From NCBI GenBank assembly GCA_009774055.1, contig VSNB01000111.1, positions 1-9,908 of the forward strand: 9,908 nt of DNA. Reading direction: 5' to 3'. Origin of the DNA: Clostridiales bacterium (GTDB lineage: Bacteria > Bacillota > Clostridia > Oscillospirales > Oscillospiraceae). Numbering within the stretch: the first letter of the stretch is position 1; each line of letters begins with the position of its first letter. The notes under the pieces were generated by a model. It worked only from the letters and a program-made list of their open reading frames with translations. It was not told the DNA's origin and did no database searches. Of this stretch, positions 6,672-9,908 are shown piece after piece. The position numbers were made by a program, and so were the translations under genes.

Positions 6672-6920
6672 TCACACGCGGGGAGCTCCCGGGGGTGGCA
6701 GCTGGTGGACCTCGGGGTCATCTGTCCGGCCCATCAGATAGTCGAGGGATACGCCAAAATAGTCCGCAAGAATAATCAATTTGCGTACTTCTGGGTAGTA
6801 TTTTCCCTTTTCATATGTGGAAATTGAGTCCGGTCCAACTTCGATGACCTTTCCTAACGTTGTTTGTGTTATGCCTCTTTTACGGCGCAGCTCTCTAATT
6901 CTTTCAGAAAAATTTGCCAT
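6672..6920 (-). CDS. XRE-family (Cro/CI-type) helix-turn-helix regulator
   Basis: An 82-residue DNA-binding protein made almost wholly of an XRE domain: FSERIRELRRKRGITQ (4-19), the helix-turn-helix around TLGKVIEVGPDSISTYEKG (21-39), then PEVRKLIILADYFGVSLDYLMG (43-64), a typical ending for this fold, followed by a short proline-containing tail. It lacks a sensor or oligomerisation domain. The ATG at 6920 is preceded by GGAGGG. The gene is divergent from a small gene starting at 7008, and an inverted repeat in the shared 87-base gap is the obvious binding site, so autoregulation and control of the neighbour are likely. The region is more A+T-rich than its neighbours, which suggests acquisition by transfer. 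Confidence 0.93.
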   Translation of the reverse strand: MANFSERIRELRRKRGITQTTLGKVIEVGPDSISTYEKGKYYPEVRKLIILADYFGVSLDYLMGRTDDPEVHQLPPPGAPRV

Positions 6921-6937
6921 GATCCCTCCAAATTCTC

Positions 6938-6966
6938 TTGACTTTTCGAGTTAAGCTAGGTATACT
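6938..6966 (+). promoter_or_regulatory. Promoter of the 82-residue small gene
   Basis: TTGACT (6938-6943) and TATACT (6961-6966), 17 bases apart, predicting transcription from about 6973 toward the small gene at 7008. A minus-strand promoter for the XRE gene must overlap this region, but only a weak candidate is visible (TTCGAG, 16 bases, TATACC). Confidence 0.82.
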
Positions 6967-6986
6967 AAATTAGGGTTTAACTCGAA
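6945..6986. promoter_or_regulatory. Inverted-repeat operator for the XRE regulator
   Basis: TTCGAGTTAA at 6945-6954 and its exact complement TTAACTCGAA at 6977-6986. The half-sites are 32 bp centre to centre, about three helical turns. The left one sits between the -35 and -10 boxes and the right one just past the predicted transcription start, so occupancy would block the rightward promoter. Assignment to the adjacent XRE protein is inference from position. Confidence 0.75.
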
Positions 6987-7007
6987 TTTATAAGGGAGGT
7001 GTGTAAA

Positions 7008-7256
7008 ATGAGCCAGCTAATGGAAAATCTATTTTCGCTACTGGGCTCCCCGATGGCATCGGAAGCGGAGCGTCGGGCGGTCGAGGAGTCGGAGGAAGCG
7101 GTCCGGGCGGTCGAGAAGCGATTGACCCGGGAGGAATTTGAAAATCTATGGAGCGCTGTGATAGACATAGGGGATGCGGACTGTTTAAGCAGTTTCACCC
7201 TGGGTTTTCGTTTAGGGGTACAGTTGACATTGGAGGGACTGCGTCCGATCATATAG
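7008..7256 (+). CDS. Small protein of unknown function, DUF6809-like
   Basis: An 82-residue protein with no signal peptide or membrane segment. It is acidic and helical in the first half (SEAERRAVEESEEAVRAVEK) and ends with a compact FTLGFRLGVQLTLEGL segment. The layout, a short helical bundle with a terminal GFRLG motif, resembles small clostridial proteins grouped as DUF6809; I make that link from memory and hold it loosely. The ATG at 7008 is chosen because AGGGAGGTG lies at the right distance; a GTG at 6999 falls inside the ribosome binding site. It sits behind a strong promoter overlapped by the XRE operator, so it is probably the regulated partner of the XRE gene. Function unknown; a toxin-antitoxin-like or element-maintenance role is possible but unsupported. 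Confidence 0.75.
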   Translation: MSQLMENLFSLLGSPMASEAERRAVEESEEAVRAVEKRLTREEFENLWSAVIDIGDADCLSSFTLGFRLGVQLTLEGLRPII

Positions 7257-7264
7257 GCAGTCCC
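7235..7264 (+). terminator. Possible hairpin across the small gene stop codon
   Basis: GGGACTGC at 7235-7242 pairs perfectly with GCAGTCCC at 7257-7264, enclosing the last codons and the stop. There is no T tract afterwards, so this is a weak candidate for termination or mRNA protection. Confidence 0.3.
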
Positions 7265-7420
7265 GTCAGGAGGACCCCATAGATGGCTCTATCCCTTTAA
7301 CAGGCCGGCAGGCGGAGTTGGTCGCCCGCCAAGCCACTAGATCAGATCCCCGAAGGACTTCCGGTTCACGTGGCACCGCAACTCTTCATCTCTGCCCAAT
7401 GTTCGCCAAACCCCCGTATA
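7265..7420. other. Intergenic stretch without recognisable content
   Basis: This is part of the 338-base gap between the small gene and prfC. I see only a tiny hairpin (ATAGA-TGGC-TCTAT near 7279-7292) and no credible open frame, RNA gene or promoter; the rest of the gap is hairpin repeats listed separately. Confidence 0.5.
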
Positions 7421-7449
7421 GGGCAAAGGCACGCTCCGCGTGCCTGCCC
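7421..7449. repeat. Extended hairpin preceding repeat copy B
   Basis: AGGCACGC, loop TCC, then GCGTGCCT form a perfect 8-bp stem, extended by GGGC and GCCC on the outside with a two-base AA bulge. It lies 12 bases before the three-hairpin repeat; I see no equivalent beside copy A. Confidence 0.6.
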
Positions 7450-7461
7450 GTCTAAGGGAGT

Positions 7462-7547
7462 CTTGAACCGTAGGTTCAAGTGACTTTTTGGGTACTTTTT
7501 GTTCACACAAAAAGTACCCGAGGAGTCCGGGGGCGAGGAGCCCCCGG
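7462..7547 (+). repeat. Three-hairpin intergenic repeat, copy B
   Basis: Hairpin 1 at 7462-7480 (CTTGAACC, loop GTA, complement), a 9-base spacer, hairpin 2 at 7490-7519 (GGGTACTTTTTGT, loop TCAC, 13-bp perfect stem), a 7-base spacer, and hairpin 3 at 7527-7547 (CCGGGGGC, loop GAGGA, complement). Order, loop sequence and spacing match copy A read in reverse complement. The innermost 20 bases of hairpin 2, CTTTTTGTTCACACAAAAAG, differ from the copy A core at five positions; four of these form two compensatory C-G to T-A pair changes and one is in the loop. Confidence 0.78.
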
Positions 7548-7570
7548 GCCGATTCAAGAAGAACGTCCCG

Positions 7571-7591
7571 TTCGCGCCGGTCGGGCGCGAA
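7571..7591. repeat. Hairpin immediately downstream of prfC
   Basis: TTCGCGCC / GGCGCGAA with a five-base loop starts three bases after the prfC stop on the minus strand. It could stabilise or end the prfC transcript, but the following sequence lacks a proper T tract, so I do not call it a terminator. Confidence 0.5.
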
Positions 7592-7594
7592 GAT

Positions 7595-9169
7595 TCAATT
7601 GGGTTCTTCCAGCTCCAAGCCTGGGTTGTGTTTCAGCAAATATCCTATCGGCCACTCGCCGGAGTAAGCAATAAGACTCCTCCCCCGGAAATCCTCCAGC
7701 AGCGCCGCATCGGCGCAGAGAGTAAGGTCCTTGGGCTCCACGGGGGAGGCGGCGATCCGCCGCAGATGGTCGTAGGGCAGTCCCGACATGCGGAGCTCCA
7801 CCCCGTACTCGGAACGCATCCGGTACTGGAAGACATCGAACTGCAGTGTACCTACCACGCCTACGATTACCTCCTCCATACCGGCAAAAGGAATCTTGAA
7901 GATCTGGATCGCGCCCTCCTGGGCGATCTGCTCCGTGCCCTTGATGAACTGCTTCCGCTTCATGGTGTCCATGGGGGATACCCGCATGAAATGCTCCGGC
8001 TCAAAGGTAGGGATACCCTGGAATTTGAACTTCTTACTGGGAACCGTCACCGTGTCGCCGATGGAGAAAAGGCCGGGGTCGAAGACTCCGATGATGTCCC
8101 CCGCGTAGGCCTCGTCGATGATCTCCCGCTCGGCCGCCAGCATCTGCTGGGGCTGGCTCAGCCGCAGCTTCTTGCCGGACTGCATGTGGTAGACCTCGCT
8201 GTCCCGCTGGAACTTGCCGGAGCACACCCGCATAAAGGCGATCCGGTCCCGGTGAGCCTTGTTCATATTGGCCTGGATTTTGAACACGAAGGCGGAAAAT
8301 TCGGGGGAAAAGGCGTCGATCTCCCCGCTGTCGGAGTCCCGGTTCAAGGGCGGGGTAGTCATGCGGAGAAACTCCTCCAGGAAGGGCTCCACGCCGAAAT
8401 TGGTCAGGGCGGAGCCGAAAAACACCGGGCTTAAGGTTCCCGCCCGGACGGCCTTCATGTCGAACTCCCGGCCCGCGCCCAGCAGCTCCACCTCGTCCCG
8501 GAGGGCCTGCCAGCGCGCCTCGCCGATGAAGTTGGCGGCGGCGGGGTCCTCCAGGTCCACCTCCACCGAGGCGGCCTTCTTCCCCCTCCCCTCGGCGGAG
8601 AAAAAGAGGATGCTGGCCTTCTCCCGGTCGTAGACCCCCTGGAACTCCTTGCCGCAGCCGATGGGCCAGTTGACGGCGTAGGTGTCGATGCCCAGCTCCT
8701 TCTCCACCTCCTCGCAGAGGGAGAGGGGGTCCTTGGTTTCCCGGTCCATTTTGTTGATGAAGGTGAAAATGGGGATATGGCGCATGGCGCAGACCTTGAA
8801 CAGCTTCCGGGTCTGGGGCTCCACGCCCTTGGCGCCGTCGATGACCATCACGGCGGAATCCGCCGCCATGAGGGTGCGGTAGGTGTCCTCGGAGAAATCC
8901 TGGTGGCCCGGGGTGTCCAGGATGTTGATGCAATAGCCGTCGTGCTGGAACTGCATGACGGAGCTGGTGACGGAAATGCCCCTCTGCTTCTCGATCTCCA
9001 TCCAGTCGCTGGTGGCGGCGCGGGCCCGCTTGCCCTTGACCTCCCCGGCCTGGGCGATGGCCCCGCCGTAGAGGAGGAATTTTTCCGTCAGGGTGGTTTT
9101 GCCTGCATCCGGGTGGGAGATGATGGCGAAGGTCCTTCTTCTTGTAATTTCTTCTTGTAATCCAGCCAT
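7595..9169 (-). CDS. prfC: Peptide chain release factor 3 (RF3)
   Basis: A complete 524-residue translational GTPase. RF3 accelerates release of RF1/RF2 from the ribosome after stop-codon hydrolysis. All G motifs are intact: G1 SHPDAGKTT (18-26), G2 RGISVTSS with Thr68, G3 DTPGHQD (85-91), G4 NKMD (139-142) and G5 GSALTNFG (252-259), followed by the RF3 domain II/III region (KIQANMNKAHRDRIAFMRV; VVGTLQFDVFQYRM). Length and the MAGLQEEITRRRTFAIISHP start match RF3 rather than EF-G or TetM-type proteins. The nearest strong Shine-Dalgarno (AGGAGG, 9190-9185) is 15 bases from the ATG, farther than optimal; a poorer AGAAG lies closer. A perfect promoter and a leader of about 129 bases precede it. 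It is not in an operon here. Confidence 0.97.
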   Translation of the reverse strand: MAGLQEEITRRRTFAIISHPDAGKTTLTEKFLLYGGAIAQAGEVKGKRARAATSDWMEIEKQRGISVTSSVMQFQHDGYCINILDTPGHQDFSEDTYRTLMAADSAVMVIDGAKGVEPQTRKLFKVCAMRHIPIFTFINKMDRETKDPLSLCEEVEKELGIDTYAVNWPIGCGKEFQGVYDREKASILFFSAEGRGKKAASVEVDLEDPAAANFIGEARWQALRDEVELLGAGREFDMKAVRAGTLSPVFFGSALTNFGVEPFLEEFLRMTTPPLNRDSDSGEIDAFSPEFSAFVFKIQANMNKAHRDRIAFMRVCSGKFQRDSEVYHMQSGKKLRLSQPQQMLAAEREIIDEAYAGDIIGVFDPGLFSIGDTVTVPSKKFKFQGIPTFEPEHFMRVSPMDTMKRKQFIKGTEQIAQEGAIQIFKIPFAGMEEVIVGVVGTLQFDVFQYRMRSEYGVELRMSGLPYDHLRRIAASPVEPKDLTLCADAALLEDFRGRSLIAYSGEWPIGYLLKHNPGLELEEPN

Positions 9170-9298
9170 GGCTGCTTCTTTTGGCCTCCTGTATCAATTT
9201 GATGGGTGTTGTCTTAACTAAGGGGATGTTTCTACATGGGACCGGCCTCCTGGTTGGATTTGATTTTCGCCGTCCCTCAGGCGGGGACCGGCATTCCT
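9170..9298 (-). promoter_or_regulatory. prfC leader with mutually exclusive hairpins
   Basis: On the minus strand, GCCGGTCCC occurs twice, at 9292-9284 and 9246-9238. Between them, GGGACGGC (9276-9269) can pair with either copy, each time as 5 bp plus 3 bp with one bulged G. Pairing with the first makes a tight hairpin with a 7-base loop at the very 5' end. Pairing with the second closes a 22-base loop and covers the spacer before a start-stop mini-ORF. AGGAGGCC also occurs twice (9251-9244 and 9190-9183). No terminator-like stem with a T run is present, so any control would act on translation. Regulatory function is inference. Confidence 0.45.
9232..9251 (-). promoter_or_regulatory. Start-stop mini-ORF (ATG TAG) with Shine-Dalgarno in the prfC leader
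   Basis: AGGAGG at 9251-9246, eight bases, then ATG at 9237-9235 directly followed by TAG at 9234-9232. The ribosome site is better spaced than that of prfC itself, which begins 62 bases further on. An initiating ribosome would meet an RF1-type stop codon in its A site at once. Confidence 0.5.
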
Positions 9299-9304
9299 CT
9301 GCAT

Positions 9305-9333
9305 ATTATATCCATTTCATGGGGAATTGTCAA
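9305..9333 (-). promoter_or_regulatory. Perfect consensus promoter of prfC
   Basis: TTGACA (9333-9328) and TATAAT (9310-9305) on the minus strand with exactly 17 bases between them, matching the SigA consensus at all twelve positions. Transcription should start near 9298. Confidence 0.88.
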
Positions 9334-9546
9334 TTTTTTCATGAAGTGTGCGGAATTGTGTGGTTTGGACACATTGGGAGATTAAAAGGTTGTCCGCAAA
9401 TAAAATAATACAGTGCAATAGGCACCAGAGACGGTGGAAAATGTAGGAAACGAGCTATAAGTTATGGACAATATCGGATTGGTTCTGGGTGACGGCAAAG
9501 GAAGATATGCGGAAACGGCATCGAGTAGAAGGCACGGAATATAAGG
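9334..9546. other. A+T-richer intergenic stretch with no recognised gene
   Basis: Between the prfC promoter and the transposase remnant I find no credible gene, RNA or array. A short frame from an ATG near 9464 encodes about 26 residues without a ribosome binding site, and the longer minus-strand frame over this region is antisense to the transposase relic. Base composition is visibly lower in G+C than the genes to the left. Confidence 0.5.
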
Positions 9547-9561
9547 ACCTGTATTCACAGG
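9547..9561. repeat. Second copy of the 15-base ACCTGTATTCACAGG sequence
   Basis: Identical over 15 bases to 3662-3676. Here the outer arms are changed, leaving only a 5-bp CCTGT/ACAGG stem. It lies at the left border of the transposase remnant. Confidence 0.65.
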
Positions 9562-9566
9562 CATTG

Positions 9567-9756
9567 AACGCCGTCTGGCCGGGCCCTTTAGCACCCTGCC
9601 AATGGAAAGCAGCGCCCAAAGAATACGGGGCAGGGAGCGCTCATCAATATTTTCAGGAATAGGCAACAGCAGATTTTTGAAAGAATATGGGCAAAAGGTC
9701 TGAAAAGATATGATGCGCTGGAAGGGATTGTCTGGGAATGGCAAAGCCTGGATGGA
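9567..9756 (+). pseudogene. IS5-family transposase remnant
   Basis: Two frames joined by a shift give recognisable IS5-type transposase sequence. The first (about 9594-9659) reads PCQWKAAPKEYGAGSAHQYF then QE and meets an in-frame TAG at 9660 where the family has Trp. The second (9673-9756) reads QIFERIWAKGLKRYD then ALEGIVWEWQSLDG. This matches the family region TGCQWKALP...FQEW...FERIW...LEGIxWEWQSLDG, where the final Asp starts the DDE catalytic core. A two-base loss near 9672 would explain the shift. Everything after SLDG, including the rest of the DDE domain, is missing, and upstream NAVW...AP is only loosely family-like. No terminal inverted repeats are visible, so it is an old, truncated, inactive copy. 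Confidence 0.72.
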
Positions 9757-9908
9757 TAAGGTAGTAATATTTGCCATGTTTTGCGGTTGCAGCTGTTTAC
9801 AGAGGCGAGCAAAACGGCTTGCATCAAATGTCTTAGAAGCTGTACCAATAGGCGCCGGCACGTATCTTGACGGAAAATTTTTCGTCTGGCTGCGTCAGAA
9901 ACTCTTGA
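9757..9908. other. Sequence after the transposase remnant, unassigned
   Basis: The last 152 bases do not continue the transposase in any frame. The minus strand is open as part of a long frame (to 9861) but that runs antisense through the relic and lacks a ribosome binding site or familiar motif. I see no feature I can support. Confidence 0.4.

Noticed and set aside
6656..7264. GGCAGTCCC at 6656-6664 and 7256-7264, exactly 600 bases apart, as target-site duplications
   Set aside because: Flanks do not match, the hairpin repeats lie outside this interval, and one copy is explained by a hairpin with the end of the small gene.
8034..9197. 387-residue minus-strand frame overlapping prfC
   Set aside because: It is another frame of prfC, with repetitive Gly/Arg/His content and no motif.
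9276..9293. Five-codon mini-ORF (MPVPA) at the 5' end of the prfC leader
   Set aside because: The ATG lies only about five bases after the predicted transcript start, with no usable ribosome binding site spacing.
9382..9861. 159-residue minus-strand open frame at the right end
   Set aside because: It runs antisense through the transposase relic, lacks a ribosome binding site and resembles no family I know.
1..9908. CRISPR arrays, tRNA or rRNA genes
   Set aside because: No regularly spaced direct repeats and no tRNA- or rRNA-like conserved segments were seen on either strand.

Overview
The window looks like chromosomal DNA from a GC-rich, gut-type member of the Clostridia (Oscillospiraceae-like: the Flavonifractor/Oscillibacter/Lawsonibacter sort of genome). 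This is inferred from strong GGAGG ribosome binding sites, SigA-type promoters, an S-layer-homology surface protein, a zinc-ribbon/coiled-coil protein typical of this group, and a CobT/CobU pair in an otherwise high-GC Gram-positive setting. No marker gene settles the species.

Layout, left to right. (1) The C-terminal part of a COG2509-type FAD-dependent dehydrogenase, then a DUF2161 protein with a PD-(D/E)XK-like nuclease motif, both on +. (2) An exported protein with SLH repeats, behind a very good promoter and ending at a hairpin terminator. (3) On the minus strand, an AraC-family regulator and a small zinc-ribbon protein. (4) A bactofilin on +, divergent from the zinc-ribbon gene, with two clean promoters in the shared gap. 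(5) On the minus strand cobT-cobU, overlapping by a GTGA junction, for late cobalamin (nucleotide loop) assembly. (6) A small, more A+T-rich cassette: an XRE regulator and a divergent 82-residue protein that share a promoter with a perfect inverted-repeat operator. (7) prfC (release factor 3) on minus, behind a perfect consensus promoter and a long leader. (8) An A+T-richer tail holding a decayed IS5-family transposase fragment.

Most genes are ordinary housekeeping or surface genes. The unusual signals lie between genes. The XRE cassette is bracketed by two inverted copies of a three-hairpin repeat whose stems differ by compensatory base changes, so the fold appears to be conserved rather than the sequence. 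The prfC leader carries a start-stop mini-ORF (AUG UAG) with its own Shine-Dalgarno site, plus two copies of GCCGGTCCC that compete for one GGGACGGC segment. This is a plausible translation-termination sensor for a gene that itself encodes a termination factor. A 15-bp sequence, palindromic at one site, occurs both after the zinc-ribbon gene and beside the transposase remnant.
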